Shown here: one piece after another, positions 6,471 to 16,137 of the stretch | Numbering within the stretch: the stretch's first letter is position 1 | Layout of the letters: the number at the start of each line of letters is the position of its first letter | Assembly: GCA_030427245.1 (NCBI GenBank) | Contig: JAUHXA010000074.1 | Span: 1-33,740 of the forward strand | Direction of reading: 5' to 3' | Length of the DNA stretch: 33,740 nucleotides | Origin: Bacteroidia bacterium | GTDB lineage: Bacteria > Bacteroidota > Bacteroidia > Chitinophagales > UBA2359 | Notes under the pieces: generated by a model | The model's input: only the letters and a program-made list of their open reading frames with translations | Told to the model about the DNA's origin: nothing | Databases searched by the model: none | Program-made: the position numbers and the translations under genes

Positions 6471-9188
6471 GTGAAAAATAACCTCTTATTAATTTTATTG
6501 TTTTTTTTTATTACTAGTACGATATCAGCCCAAGTACTTGAACCTGTAAAATGGAGCAGTAGTTCAAAACAAATCGGAGAGAACCAATTTGAGTTAACCT
6601 TTTCCGCAAAAATTCAAGATGGATGGTATTTATATTCACAAGAACTAGACGAAGGAGGTCCAATACCCACTAATTTTGATTTTGGAAGCATAACAGACGC
6701 ACATTTAGTAGGCAAGGTTCAAGAGATTGGTGATTTGAAAGAAGCCTTTGAACCTATGTTTGAAATGGACGTAAGAAAGTATTCCAAAAAAGTAACGTTC
6801 AAAGCAAAGATTAAAACTACAAAACCTAAGGTCAGCATTGAAGTACCTGTCATCTATATGTCCTGCAATGATGAAAGTTGCGTAAGGTTAGAGGATTATT
6901 TCAATTTTGACTTAGAGCCAGCAGTCATTGCACCTACTCCAACAGAAGAAGAAAAAACATCTACTCCTACAAAAGAGGAGACTTCAGCAAATAATGATTC
7001 AAAGCAAAAAACATTTACCCCTGGTGCTACTACTAAAAAAGATTCCAAATCTACTCCTACGAAACCTGTAGAGCCTAAACCTACTTCACCTCCTAAAAAA
7101 GTAGAAACAGTCAAAAAAGAAACACCTTCTAAAAAAGAGGGAAATGAAGCAGAAACAAAGACAAGCGCTTCAATGGAAGAAGACGGCGAAGAGGATGAAG
7201 GTGAAAATACTTCTTTAGAGGAAAACACAGATGAGCTAAACGCCAATAATTCAATGCTTGGAGGGGATATCTTCGAACCTGTTCACTGGCATTTTGAAAA
7301 AAAAGATTTGGGTAATGGCGAATACTTACTTAGTTTTCAAGCAACAATGGATGATGGCTGGTATATCTATTCTCAAGATTTAGCAGATGGTGGTCCTCTG
7401 CCAACCGAATTTTATTTTCAACCCAATGGAAATATAAGCTTTATAGATTCAAAGCCAAAGGAAGTTAGTAATCATAAAAAAGAAGGCTATGACAACTATT
7501 TTGAAATGGATGTTATTAAGTATGCCAAAGAAGTAACTTTTCAACAACAAATAAAAAGCTCTGATCCTGCAACAGAAATATCCGGTTATGTGCGCTTTAT
7601 GACCTGCGATGCTGAAAGATGTTTGCCTCCTCAAAATGTAGATTTTTTATTCAATGAAGGAGGAGCTGTTTCACCAGCCTATACAGACACTCACACCGAT
7701 AATGGAAGTGCTAATGAAGATTTACTTGAAGTATATAATCCCAATGAAGGGAAATCACAAAGTTATTGGAGCATCTTTATGTGGGGGTTCTTAGGTGGTT
7801 TATTAGCTTTATTAACTCCCTGTGTATTTCCTATGATTCCCTTAACAGTGAGTTTCTTTACCAAAAGCAGCAAAAACAAAAAGAAAGGCCTTGTCAATGC
7901 GGTCATCTACGCCCTTTCTATTATTGTTATTTATGTTGCTTTGGGTATTATGGTAACGCTTTTATTTGGTGCAACAGCCTTGAATGAGTTGGCTACCAAC
8001 CCTTGGATGAACATTGCCTTCTTTTTGATATTCATGTTCTTCGCCTTTTCATTCTTTGGTTATTACGAACTCACACTTCCAAGTTGGTTGGTCAATCGAT
8101 CGGACGAAGCGAGCGACAAAGGTGGTCTGATTGGTATCTTCTTTATGGCATTTACCCTTGCATTGGTTTCTTTTTCCTGCACAGGGCCAATTATCGGATC
8201 CCTAATTGTAGTAGCTGCCGAAGGAGGGATTTCTGGACCTGCCATTGGGATGACAGGTTTCGCAGTGGCATTAGCTTTTCCATTTGCTTTCTTTGCCGCC
8301 TTCCCTGGTTGGTTAAATTCTTTACCTCGCTCAGGAGGTTGGTTAAACAGCGTAAAGGTTGTTTTGGGGTTTATTGAAGTCGGTTTGGCACTCAAGTTTT
8401 TATCCAATGCTGATTTGGTAGAGCAGTGGGGCTTGATTAAAAGAGAAACATTTTTGGTTATCTGGATCATTCTTTTGGTAGGTTTAGGTTTGTATTTATT
8501 GGGCAAAATAAAATTTCCTCACGATTCTCCAGTCAAAAAACTCTCCAAAACACGTATTGGCTTGGCGATGTTAAGTTTTGCTTTTGCCATTTACCTGATA
8601 CCAGGAATTTTTGGACAGCGACTTAGCTTGGTGAGTGGATTTCCTCCCCCTGATTTTTACAGTTATGGCTATGAAGGACATTGCCCCTTAGACCTTGCTT
8701 GTGTTCATGATTATGAAGAAGGTTTAAAAATTGCCAAGCAGACAGGTAAGCCTTTGATGTTGGACTTTACGGGGTGGGCTTGTGTAAACTGTCGAAAGAT
8801 GGAAGAAAATGTTTGGAGTCAGGACGAAGTAAAGGAAAGACTTCAAAAAGACTATATCGTAGTATCACTCTATGTCGACGAAAAAGCAGACCTTCCTGAA
8901 GCGGATCAATATGAATACGTCATCAATGGAAGAAAAAAGAAGGTAAGAACAGTAGGAGATAAATGGGCACATTTTCAAATTAGTTGTTTTGGCAGTAACG
9001 CCCAACCAAAGTATATACTCTTGAATCACAATGAGGAAATGCTCAAAAAACAAACGGTGGGATATGACCCTGATGTATCAAAATTTGTAAACTTCCTAGA
9101 TGCGGGCTTAGAAAACTTTAAAAACAACAAATCAGAGGCGCAAACCATCTGCAAACAGGGTATGGCAGCTTTGAAATCTCAACCATAA
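6471..9188 (+). CDS. dsbD: Thiol:disulfide interchange protein DsbD with two alpha domains
   Basis: 905 residues, much longer than the roughly 565 of E. coli DsbD. Order: signal peptide (1-20); alpha domain 1 (about 22-150, C132/C137); a Thr/Pro/Lys/Glu-rich linker (about 155-260); alpha domain 2 (about 268-395, C379/C384); a membrane channel domain from about 435 with C451 in LLTPCVFPM and C570 in FSCTGP; and a C-terminal periplasmic thioredoxin domain with the CVNC pair C771/C774. All six classical redox cysteines plus an extra alpha pair are present. By family knowledge, it takes electrons from cytoplasmic thioredoxin and reduces periplasmic partners. The start is GTG 6471, giving a proper signal peptide; no ATG lies nearby in frame. 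The next gene follows after 9 bases. Confidence 0.92.
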   Translation: MKNNLLLILLFFFITSTISAQVLEPVKWSSSSKQIGENQFELTFSAKIQDGWYLYSQELDEGGPIPTNFDFGSITDAHLVGKVQEIGDLKEAFEPMFEMDVRKYSKKVTFKAKIKTTKPKVSIEVPVIYMSCNDESCVRLEDYFNFDLEPAVIAPTPTEEEKTSTPTKEETSANNDSKQKTFTPGATTKKDSKSTPTKPVEPKPTSPPKKVETVKKETPSKKEGNEAETKTSASMEEDGEEDEGENTSLEENTDELNANNSMLGGDIFEPVHWHFEKKDLGNGEYLLSFQATMDDGWYIYSQDLADGGPLPTEFYFQPNGNISFIDSKPKEVSNHKKEGYDNYFEMDVIKYAKEVTFQQQIKSSDPATEISGYVRFMTCDAERCLPPQNVDFLFNEGGAVSPAYTDTHTDNGSANEDLLEVYNPNEGKSQSYWSIFMWGFLGGLLALLTPCVFPMIPLTVSFFTKSSKNKKKGLVNAVIYALSIIVIYVALGIMVTLLFGATALNELATNPWMNIAFFLIFMFFAFSFFGYYELTLPSWLVNRSDEASDKGGLIGIFFMAFTLALVSFSCTGPIIGSLIVVAAEGGISGPAIGMTGFAVALAFPFAFFAAFPGWLNSLPRSGGWLNSVKVVLGFIEVGLALKFLSNADLVEQWGLIKRETFLVIWIILLVGLGLYLLGKIKFPHDSPVKKLSKTRIGLAMLSFAFAIYLIPGIFGQRLSLVSGFPPPDFYSYGYEGHCPLDLACVHDYEEGLKIAKQTGKPLMLDFTGWACVNCRKMEENVWSQDEVKERLQKDYIVVSLYVDEKADLPEADQYEYVINGRKKKVRTVGDKWAHFQISCFGSNAQPKYILLNHNEEMLKKQTVGYDPDVSKFVNFLDAGLENFKNNKSEAQTICKQGMAALKSQP

Positions 9189-9197
9189 TTGTAAAAT

Positions 9198-9632
9198 ATG
9201 AAAAATTTATTTGTTCTTATTTCCTTTTTATTTTTAGTAGCTAGTTGTAGCTCAGGGAAGAAAGCAACGAACTCTTCAAAAACATTGCGTTTTGAGAATG
9301 TTTCTTTTGAAGAAGTGTTGGCTAAGGCTAAAAAGGAAAACAAACCTATATTTATTGATTTTTATACGACCTGGTGTGGTCCGTGCAAAATGATGGAGAA
9401 ATCAGTATTTACTGACAAATCCGTTATTGCATTGTATAATCAGAATTTCATTAATGTAAAAATTGATGCGGAGAAAGGAGAAGGTGTTGGGCTTGCCAAT
9501 AAATTTCGAGTAGGAGGGTTTCCCTATTTGGTCTATTTAGACAGTGAGGGTAATATGATAAATAAGCATTTGGGATACATGAGTATTCAAATGATGATAC
9601 AGATGGGGAAAAGAACCCTTAAAAAAGGATAG
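9198..9632 (+). CDS. Thioredoxin-like lipoprotein
   Basis: 144 residues. The lipobox LVASC places lipidated C17 after a hydrophobic signal, so the protein should be anchored in a membrane facing the periplasm. The thioredoxin fold follows, with the active site WCGPC (C60, C63), the preceding PIFIDFYTT strand and the later cis-Pro region GGFPYLVYLD. It lies 9 bases after dsbD and is almost certainly in the same transcript, making it a probable electron acceptor of that DsbD. CGPC is the reducing-type thioredoxin motif. Thiol-disulfide reduction is well supported; the client proteins are unknown. Confidence 0.88.
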   Translation: MKNLFVLISFLFLVASCSSGKKATNSSKTLRFENVSFEEVLAKAKKENKPIFIDFYTTWCGPCKMMEKSVFTDKSVIALYNQNFINVKIDAEKGEGVGLANKFRVGGFPYLVYLDSEGNMINKHLGYMSIQMMIQMGKRTLKKG

Positions 9633-9638
9633 TTTTTT

Positions 9639-9723
9639 ATAGACTTTTGAAGTCTTCATTGTTGAAAAGAACAATCTATTTTCTAGTCCTTCTTTACTTC
9701 AATTCTCAACTTCAAAAGTCTAT
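9639..9723. repeat. Inverted repeat between convergent genes
   Basis: The 14-base arms ATAGACTTTTGAAG (9639-9652) and CTTCAAAAGTCTAT (9710-9723) are perfect inverse complements, with 57 bases between. The left arm can also form a local hairpin, AGACTT-TTG-AAGTCT (9641-9655). It sits between the lipoprotein gene and convergent recJ and may end transcription from both sides, though no long T run follows. Confidence 0.6.
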
Positions 9724-9738
9724 TACTTCTTATTTCAA

Positions 9739-11514
9739 TCAATCTTCTAAGGTAGGTAATCCATTTTCAGAAGCCGAAGCTATAGGTGCAATAGATACAT
9801 CCGATGGTTCTAAATCTTTCAAGCGAATTTGTAAAGACACCTGACCATTGTAGCGAGTTTCTTCGAGAGTAAAACACATATCAAAGGGCTGACTGTCTTT
9901 TAAGTGCCTAAACTTATGCCCCAAGTTATAGCCAATACCTTTTACTCTAAATACACCATCATGAGTAGCATAAATTCTCAAATGGTTTTTTTGTATCCCC
10001 ACCAGTCTGGTCCATCCTGTATCCATTACTTTTTTAGCAATAAAGACAGGTTTTGTGTTACCAGGACCAAAAGGAGCAAACTGTCGTAAAATATTGAAGA
10101 AACGAGGGTTGACATTTTTTAACTCTAATTCTGTATCAATCTCGATTTCAGGAGTCAACATATCTTCTTCAATCGTATCTGCCACTACCTTCTCAAACTT
10201 TTTAATGAAAGCAGGTACATTTTCTGCTTTCATGGTCAAGCCTGCCGCATATTTATGTCCCCCAAACTGTTCTAAAAGTTCGCTACACTCTTTAATCGCA
10301 TTGTAGATGTCGAAATTTTTGACAGAGCGAGCCGAACCTGCTACTTCCCCTTCCGTTTCGCCCTGTGTCATAATAATAGTAGGACGATAGAATTTTTCCA
10401 ACAATCGTGACGCAACAATCCCGATGACCCCTTTGTGCCAATCCTTTTTGTAAAGTACAGTAGATTTCTTTTTAGCATCAGCAGGAGCATTTTCGACCAA
10501 TTCCAAAGCTTGTTTGGTATTTTCTGCATCTACCTTTCTACGACGGAAATTCTTCTTTTGTAGTAGGTTCGCTCCTTTTTTAGCTAACATTCCTTCTGAA
10601 GATACTAACAAACTCACAGCATCAGACCCCTTGTCCATTCTTCCCGCTGCATTGATGCGAGGGGCAATATTGAAGACAATATCCGAAATACTAATGTAGG
10701 ATTTTCGACTCAACTCACTCAATTCAATCAAGGAACGAAAGCCAGGACGAGGGCTTCGATTCAATCGTTGAAGCCCAAAATAAGCCAGTACACGATTCTC
10801 ATCCGTAATCGGCACAATATCGGCTGCAATACTCACAACGACCAAATCCAACAATTTGGTGACCTTATGAAATTCTATTCCTTTTCGTTCTGCAAATGCT
10901 TGGACGAGTTTGAATCCTACACCACATCCACTCAGTTCGTCGTAGGGATAGTTACAATCTGCTCGTTTAGGATCCAATACGGCAAAAGCGGGAGGGAGTA
11001 CTTCACTTGGACGATGATGATCACAGATGATAAAATCTATCCCCAAAGTCTTGGCATGAGCCACTTTATCATGTGCTTTGATGCCACAGTCCAATGCAAT
11101 GATAAGCGAATACCCATTCTTATGTGCATACTCTATACCTTGATACGAAACGCCATATCCTTCAGCATAACGGTCTGGCACATAAAAATTTACATGAAAA
11201 TATAATTCCTTTAAAAAACTATAAACCAGCGCAACGGCTGTTGTTCCATCTACATCATAATCGCCGTAAACCAATATTTTTTCCTTCTTACGCATAGCAT
11301 AATCTATACGCTCAACAGCCTTGTCCATATCTGCCATCAGAAAAGGATCATAAAGATGGTCGTAGGAAGGCCTGAAAAACTTAGTTGCCTCATCGTATGT
11401 AGTAATGCCTCTCTGTGCGAGTAATTTACATAAGGTTCGGTTGATTTTTAACGAATGGTAGAGGTCGTCGACAATTTGCTCGTCAACGTCTTTTATTACC
11501 CATTTTTTTTTCAT
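9739..11514 (-). CDS. recJ: Single-stranded-DNA-specific exonuclease RecJ
   Basis: 591 residues, the usual RecJ length. The DHH phosphoesterase core is visible: YGDYDVDGTTA, then DCGIKAHDK, then the CDHHRPSE motif with the metal-binding DHH, and a conserved GCGVGFKLVQA segment. The later DHHA1-type region includes GGHKYAAGLTM, and the C-terminal OB-type domain includes FAPFGPGNTKPVF. RecJ degrades single-stranded DNA 5' to 3' in recombination and mismatch or base-excision repair. ATG at 11514 gives the expected amino end (MKKKWVIKD). The gene is divergent from secA across a 585-base gap and convergent with the redox lipoprotein gene. Confidence 0.95.
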   Translation of the reverse strand: MKKKWVIKDVDEQIVDDLYHSLKINRTLCKLLAQRGITTYDEATKFFRPSYDHLYDPFLMADMDKAVERIDYAMRKKEKILVYGDYDVDGTTAVALVYSFLKELYFHVNFYVPDRYAEGYGVSYQGIEYAHKNGYSLIIALDCGIKAHDKVAHAKTLGIDFIICDHHRPSEVLPPAFAVLDPKRADCNYPYDELSGCGVGFKLVQAFAERKGIEFHKVTKLLDLVVVSIAADIVPITDENRVLAYFGLQRLNRSPRPGFRSLIELSELSRKSYISISDIVFNIAPRINAAGRMDKGSDAVSLLVSSEGMLAKKGANLLQKKNFRRRKVDAENTKQALELVENAPADAKKKSTVLYKKDWHKGVIGIVASRLLEKFYRPTIIMTQGETEGEVAGSARSVKNFDIYNAIKECSELLEQFGGHKYAAGLTMKAENVPAFIKKFEKVVADTIEEDMLTPEIEIDTELELKNVNPRFFNILRQFAPFGPGNTKPVFIAKKVMDTGWTRLVGIQKNHLRIYATHDGVFRVKGIGYNLGHKFRHLKDSQPFDMCFTLEETRYNGQVSLQIRLKDLEPSDVSIAPIASASENGLPTLED

Positions 11515-11707
11515 CTTGTTCGTGAGAGACTCCGTTGGCGTCTATTATCTTAAGTAGTCTGTCATATTTATCCTAACGACTAAAAGTCTGTAATTACCTG
11601 TTTTTTCAACAGTATTTTTCATTTTAATTGTTATTTCAATTTTCATGCACTACTCATCCCCTCCAATTCTGCAACAGTATCCCTATAATATCTAACTTTA
11701 CTTGTAA

Positions 11708-11715
11708 CAAAGTTA
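11708..11715 (-). promoter_or_regulatory. Candidate recJ -7 element
   Basis: The minus strand reads TAACTTTG, matching TAnnTTTG, about 190 bases upstream of recJ. No good -33 TTTG is found at the right spacing, so support is partial. Confidence 0.3.
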
Positions 11716-12045
11716 AGCTGCTGTCGGTTTTATTTGGGTAAAATAAAACCTTTTTTCTGCAATCGGTCAATATCCAACTTTTTAGGGAAAAAACCTAATT
11801 TTCTTTCTACTTCCTTCAATTCACTAGACCGACTATCGTCACTTCTTTTCAGTTTTTCTTCCAGTGAACTCGTTTTTAAGTTCCCATAAGTATCTTCGTT
11901 GATTTCCATTTAGAAACCGACTCATAGTCAGTCTTTTCTTCAAAAAACTGCAATAATGTCAGCATAAATCGTAGCGGTACAATCTTTGACTCTCTTGTAA
12001 ACTGATAAAATGAACAAATAATTGTAATTTTACAGATTGTTTGGC

Positions 12046-12058
12046 TGTCACTGTGACA
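12046..12058. promoter_or_regulatory. Palindrome upstream of secA
   Basis: TGTCACTGTGACA is a perfect 6-bp palindrome around a central T, ending 41 bases before the secA start codon. It may be an operator or a hairpin in the leader; the half-site order differs from the CRP/FNR pattern TGTGA-N6-TCACA. Function unknown. Confidence 0.3.
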
Positions 12059-12099
12059 ACAAAGCAAACAACGAATTTTAAACTTGAAATATATCAATC

Positions 12100-15000
12100 A
12101 TGTTTGGTTTTGTAAATAAAGTACTTTCAACTATTCTGGGTGATAAATCTAGCAAGGACATCAAATTGGTGATGCCTATAGTCGAAAAAATTAAGGCAGC
12201 TTATGCCCCTTTGAAGAAAATCAGTAATGATGAACTGAGGGGAAAAACTGCTTTCTTTCAAGAGCGTATAAGCGCTCATTTGTCCTCTATTGATGCAGAA
12301 ATTGAAAGCATAGAGAAGACAACTATCAACAATCCAGATGTAGATCCGGAGGAAAAAGAGGAACGTTATCAAGAGATAGACAAGCTTCGGAAAAAAAGAG
12401 ATGAGGAGTTGGAGGTGGTATTGAATGAAATTCTACCAGAAGCTTTTGCAGTTGTAAAAGAAACTGCTCGACGATTTACAGAATCAACAGATGAAATCAG
12501 GGCAAAAGCAACAGATTTAGACAGAGATTTGTCAGTCACACATCCCAATATTGTTATTGAAGGAGATGAAGTCGTTTACAAAATGACTTGGGTGGCTGCG
12601 GGTGCGGAAGTAAGTTGGAACATGGTACATTACGATGTCCAATTGATTGGAGGTATCATTTTGCATCAAGGAAAAATTGCGGAGATGGCTACAGGAGAGG
12701 GGAAAACCTTGGTGGCTACCTTGCCTGCGTATCTCAATGGATTAACACATCAGGGCGTTCACATCATTACAGTCAATGACTATTTGGCAAAAAGAGACTC
12801 TGAATGGATGGCTCCTGTTTTTCAATTTTTGGGCTTGACCGTAGATTGTATTGATAAGTATCGTCCGCACTCTGATGAAAGAAAAGCGGCTTATCGTTCG
12901 GATATTACTTATGGAACCAATAATGAATTTGGTTTTGACTATCTGCGAGACAACATGGTGCGAAACCCCAACGAATTGGTGCAGGGTAAGCATCACTATG
13001 CGATGATTGATGAGGTAGATTCAGTCTTGATTGACGATGCAAGAACCCCTTTGATTATTTCAGGACCTGTCGAAAAAGGAGACGAACACCAATACAACGA
13101 CTTGAAGCCTCGTATCCAAAATCTATATGATACGCAAAAGAGGCTCACTTCTAAGTACTTGGTAGATGCCAAAAAGAAATTCAAAGAAGGAAATACAGGG
13201 CCAGAACCTGGAGGAGGAGGATTGGACTTATTGCGTGCTTTTCGTGGTTTGCCAAAATACAAACCTTTGATTAAGTTCTTGAGTGAACCTACCAACAAGA
13301 TTATTTTGCAGAATACAGAGAATTATTACCTGCAAGAACAATCCAAACGAATGCCTGAGGTAGATGCAGAATTGTACTTTGTCATTGAAGAAAAAAACAA
13401 CAATGTGGTCTTGACCGAAAAAGGTACGGAATTGATTACAAAAGATGGAGAAGATAGCGACCTTTTTGTGATGCCTGATATTGGAGGAGAAATGGCAGAT
13501 ATCGAAAATGCTGATATGCCCAATGCAGATAAAGTAAAGGCAAAAGATAGGTTATTGCAGGATTTTTCAGTCAAGTCAGAGCGACTTCACTCAGTAAATC
13601 AACTGCTAAAAGCCTACACACTTTTTGAAAGAGACGTGGAGTATGTGATTATGGACAATAAGGTGAAAATCATTGACGAACAGACAGGTCGTATGATGGA
13701 CGGTCGTCGCTATTCAGATGGATTACATCAAGCGATTGAAGCGAAAGAAAATGTCAAGGTAGAAGCCGCCACTCAAACTTTCGCCACGATTACTCTGCAA
13801 AACTATTTCCGAATGTACCACAAACTCGCAGGTATGACGGGTACGGCTGAAACAGAGGCGGGAGAATTTTGGGATATCTACAAGTTGGATGTAGTAGTGA
13901 TTCCTACCAATCGGCCTATTGCGAGATTTGACGAAGAAGATTTGGTATTCCGTACTCAACGAGAAAAATTCAATGCTTCTATTGAAGAGATTATTCGATT
14001 GACCAAGAAAGGACAACCCGTATTGGTCGGTACGGCTTCGGTTGAAACGTCTGAATTGTTGAGCCGCACCCTTCAAATGCGAGGCATCGAACACAATGTA
14101 TTGAACGCTAAAAACCACGTTAGAGAAGCGGAAATCGTCGCTCAAGCAGGTCAGGCAGGTCAGGTGACGATTGCGACAAATATGGCAGGTCGTGGTACAG
14201 ACATCAAGTTGGGCGAAGGTGTGAAAGAAGCGGGTGGTTTGGCAATCGTAGGTACAGAACGACACGATGCCCGACGAATTGACCGACAGCTTCGAGGTCG
14301 TGCAGGACGACAAGGAGATCCAGGTAGTTCGCAGTTTTATGTGTCGTTGGAGGATAACTTGATGCGTTTGTTTGGTACAGAGCGTATTGCGAAGATTATG
14401 GATAAAATGGGCTATGAGGAAGGTGAGGTAATTCAACACTCGATGATTACCAAATCCATTGCCCGAGCACAGAAAAAAGTTGAAGAAAACAACTTTGGGA
14501 TTAGGAAGAGACTGTTGGACTACGATGAGGTGATGAATGCTCAAAGAGAAGGCATTTACAAAAAACGTAAGCACGCCTTGTTTGGTGAGCGTTTGAGTGT
14601 AGATTTATACAATACCTTCCAAGACCTATCGGATGAAGTTATTTTTGAAAACAAAGGAGTAGACGGCGATTTTCAGAACTTCAAACAAGATGTAATTAGA
14701 AATTTTGCTATTGATACCTCTATTGATGAAGAAGAATTCAAAGGTGGTGGAGAAGAAATGTTGGCGGATAAGCTCTATATGGAAATCTCGCAAGCCTATA
14801 AGCGCAAGGCAGAAGCCATCATGAATCAAGGCAAGCCTTTTATTGAGCGTTTGTTTCACGACAAAGGAAAAACATACGAAAGGGTTTCATTCCCTTTTAC
14901 TGATGGAAACAGAGGTATTACAGTGGTTGTTAATCTAGAGGAAGCCTACAATACGGGTTGCAGAAGTTTGGTGAGGGAACTGGAAAAAGCGGCATCTTTA

Positions 15001-15441
15001 GCGTTTATTGATGAAGCTTGGAAAGTGCATTTGCGTCAAATGGATGAATTGAAGCAATCGGTTCAAACGGCTGTTTATGAGCAGAAAGATCCCTTATTGA
15101 TTTACAAACAAGAGGCATACAAACTCTTCAAAGGGATGGTGGCAGAAATGAACAAAGACCTGACTTCTTTCTTATTCAAAGCAGGTATTGCGGTGCAAGA
15201 TTCAAATGAAGTACAACAGGCTCGACAACCTCGAAAAACGGACATGAGCCGTATGAAAGCAGGGCGTGACAATTCTTTGGATAGTGGGGGAGCAGCTCAG
15301 AAACGTGCTGCCGAAGGAGCTGGACAAAGCAGCAAACCACAAACATTCCGACGTGAACAACCAAAAGTTGGTCGAAATGAACCTTGTCCTTGTGGCAGCG
15401 GCAAAAAATACAAGCAGTGCCACGGTAGGTCTAAAGTATAG
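12100..15441 (+). CDS. secA: Protein translocase ATPase SecA
   Basis: 1113 residues, longer than the roughly 900 of E. coli SecA, as is usual in Bacteroidota because of insertions. Walker A is in MATGEGKTL (K202); Walker B is DEVD at 304-307. An insertion with a Gly-rich segment lies at about 365-375. Other hallmarks are the MTGTAETE motif, [12 protein letters not shown], and [16 protein letters not shown]. The C-terminal zinc-binding tail has C1096, C1098, C1107 and H1108. SecA drives preproteins through SecYEG and binds SecB through the zinc tail. ATG at 12100 gives the normal amino end. The gene stands alone, with a divergent neighbour upstream and a strong terminator downstream. Long antisense frames inside it are shadows. 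Confidence 0.98.
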   Translation: MFGFVNKVLSTILGDKSSKDIKLVMPIVEKIKAAYAPLKKISNDELRGKTAFFQERISAHLSSIDAEIESIEKTTINNPDVDPEEKEERYQEIDKLRKKRDEELEVVLNEILPEAFAVVKETARRFTESTDEIRAKATDLDRDLSVTHPNIVIEGDEVVYKMTWVAAGAEVSWNMVHYDVQLIGGIILHQGKIAEMATGEGKTLVATLPAYLNGLTHQGVHIITVNDYLAKRDSEWMAPVFQFLGLTVDCIDKYRPHSDERKAAYRSDITYGTNNEFGFDYLRDNMVRNPNELVQGKHHYAMIDEVDSVLIDDARTPLIISGPVEKGDEHQYNDLKPRIQNLYDTQKRLTSKYLVDAKKKFKEGNTGPEPGGGGLDLLRAFRGLPKYKPLIKFLSEPTNKIILQNTENYYLQEQSKRMPEVDAELYFVIEEKNNNVVLTEKGTELITKDGEDSDLFVMPDIGGEMADIENADMPNADKVKAKDRLLQDFSVKSERLHSVNQLLKAYTLFERDVEYVIMDNKVKIIDEQTGRMMDGRRYSDGLHQAIEAKENVKVEAATQTFATITLQNYFRMYHKLAGMTGTAETEAGEFWDIYKLDVVVIPTNRPIARFDEEDLVFRTQREKFNASIEEIIRLTKKGQPVLVGTASVETSELLSRTLQMRGIEHNVLNAKNHVREAEIVAQAGQAGQVTIATNMAGRGTDIKLGEGVKEAGGLAIVGTERHDARRIDRQLRGRAGRQGDPGSSQFYVSLEDNLMRLFGTERIAKIMDKMGYEEGEVIQHSMITKSIARAQKKVEENNFGIRKRLLDYDEVMNAQREGIYKKRKHALFGERLSVDLYNTFQDLSDEVIFENKGVDGDFQNFKQDVIRNFAIDTSIDEEEFKGGGEEMLADKLYMEISQAYKRKAEAIMNQGKPFIERLFHDKGKTYERVSFPFTDGNRGITVVVNLEEAYNTGCRSLVRELEKAASLAFIDEAWKVHLRQMDELKQSVQTAVYEQKDPLLIYKQEAYKLFKGMVAEMNKDLTSFLFKAGIAVQDSNEVQQARQPRKTDMSRMKAGRDNSLDSGGAAQKRAAEGAGQSSKPQTFRREQPKVGRNEPCPCGSGKKYKQCHGRSKV

Positions 15442-15470
15442 GACTGTCGTTATTGCAGGAAGGTATAGAT

Positions 15471-15519
15471 AAGGCTTCAAATATTTGGCAACAACTCCAA
15501 TATTTGAAGCCTTTTTTTT
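15471..15519 (+). terminator. Rho-independent terminator of secA
   Basis: A perfect 15-bp stem, AAGGCTTCAAATATT (15471-15485) with AATATTTGAAGCCTT (15499-15513), has a 13-base loop and a run of eight T at 15512-15519. Confidence 0.95.
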
Positions 15520-15580
15520 GCCATTGAAGCTTGTGGGAACTAAATCTTATCCTAAGGCGTTATTACAATACAAAAAAATA

Positions 15581-15613
15581 TTTGCACTGAACCTGTTATT
15601 CTTTGTATATTTG
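15581..15613 (+). promoter_or_regulatory. Bacteroidota-type promoter for the GatB/YqeY gene
   Basis: TTTG (15581-15584) and TATATTTG (15606-15613) match the -33 and -7 elements, with a 21-base spacer, one or two longer than typical. The start codon lies 63 bases downstream. Confidence 0.45.
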
Positions 15614-15676
15614 TAAGTTACAAAGCAAGAGGTAAAGTATTCCTTTAAGAAAAATTCAAAATAAGTAATAAATAAG

Positions 15677-16129
15677 ATGAGCTTAGAGCAGTTGATAAAC
15701 AACGACATAAAAACGGCAATGCGGGCAAAAGATAAGGGACGCTTGAGAACTTTAAGGGCTATCAAGTCCCAAATCTTATTGGCAAAAACGGCAGAAGGCG
15801 CCAGTGAAGAAATGGGAGCAGATGCAGAAATAAAAATGCTATCCAAGATGGTAAAACAACGCAAAGATTCGTTGGAAATCTACCGAAAACAAGGTAGAGA
15901 TGAATTAGCGGCAAAAGAGGAAGAGGAAGTAGCGGTTATTGAAGGCTATCTGCCCAAACAATTGAGTGAAGAAGAACTAACCTCTGCTTTGCAAAAAATT
16001 ATTGACGACACAGGAGCTTCTTCTATGCGTGACATGGGTAAGGTGATGGGCATTGCTTCCAAACAGTTTGCAGGCAAAGCCGATGGTAAAACCATTTCAA
16101 CTAAAGTAAAGCAATTATTGAATAAATAG
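15677..16129 (+). CDS. GatB/YqeY domain-containing protein
   Basis: 150 residues, the usual length of free-standing YqeY proteins. Family motifs are an N-terminal KTAMRAKDKGRLRTLR helix, the KQRKDSLEIYRKQGRDELA region, the VIEGYLPKQLSEEEL segment, and a C-terminal DMGKVMG / GKTISTKVKQLL block. The fold matches the tRNA-binding tail of GatB (aspartyl/glutamyl-tRNA amidotransferase subunit B); the role of the free protein is not established. It starts at ATG 15677 and is followed after 8 bases by a cvpA-like gene, so the two are probably cotranscribed from the promoter at 15581-15613. Confidence 0.92.
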   Translation: MSLEQLINNDIKTAMRAKDKGRLRTLRAIKSQILLAKTAEGASEEMGADAEIKMLSKMVKQRKDSLEIYRKQGRDELAAKEEEEVAVIEGYLPKQLSEEELTSALQKIIDDTGASSMRDMGKVMGIASKQFAGKADGKTISTKVKQLLNK

Positions 16130-16137
16130 TCATTATC

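Larger units (their letters stand above)
11515..12099. other. Divergent recJ-secA intergenic region
   Basis: 585 bases. On the minus strand a TAACTTTG element (11715 down to 11708) is a candidate recJ -7 box; on the plus strand TAACTTTA (11693-11700) lies opposite, so the two form an inverted repeat. A small palindrome (12046-12058) lies just before secA. A 73-codon minus-strand frame at 11876-12097 has no recognisable features and is not called. Confidence 0.45.

Noticed and set aside
8063-8506. 147-codon minus-strand frame in dsbD
   Set aside because: It is opposite the DsbD channel domain and has no start context or family resemblance.
9647-9844. 65-codon plus-strand frame after the lipoprotein
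   Set aside because: It runs through an inverted repeat and into the 3' end of recJ on the other strand; no coding character.
12046-12058. CRP/FNR site before secA
   Set aside because: The half-sites are in the reverse order (TGTCAC...GTGACA instead of TGTGA...TCACA) and the spacer is one base.
13723-14574. 283-codon minus-strand frame inside secA
   Set aside because: It is antisense to the conserved core of SecA, and its Cys/His/Phe-rich composition is a shadow of the secA codons.
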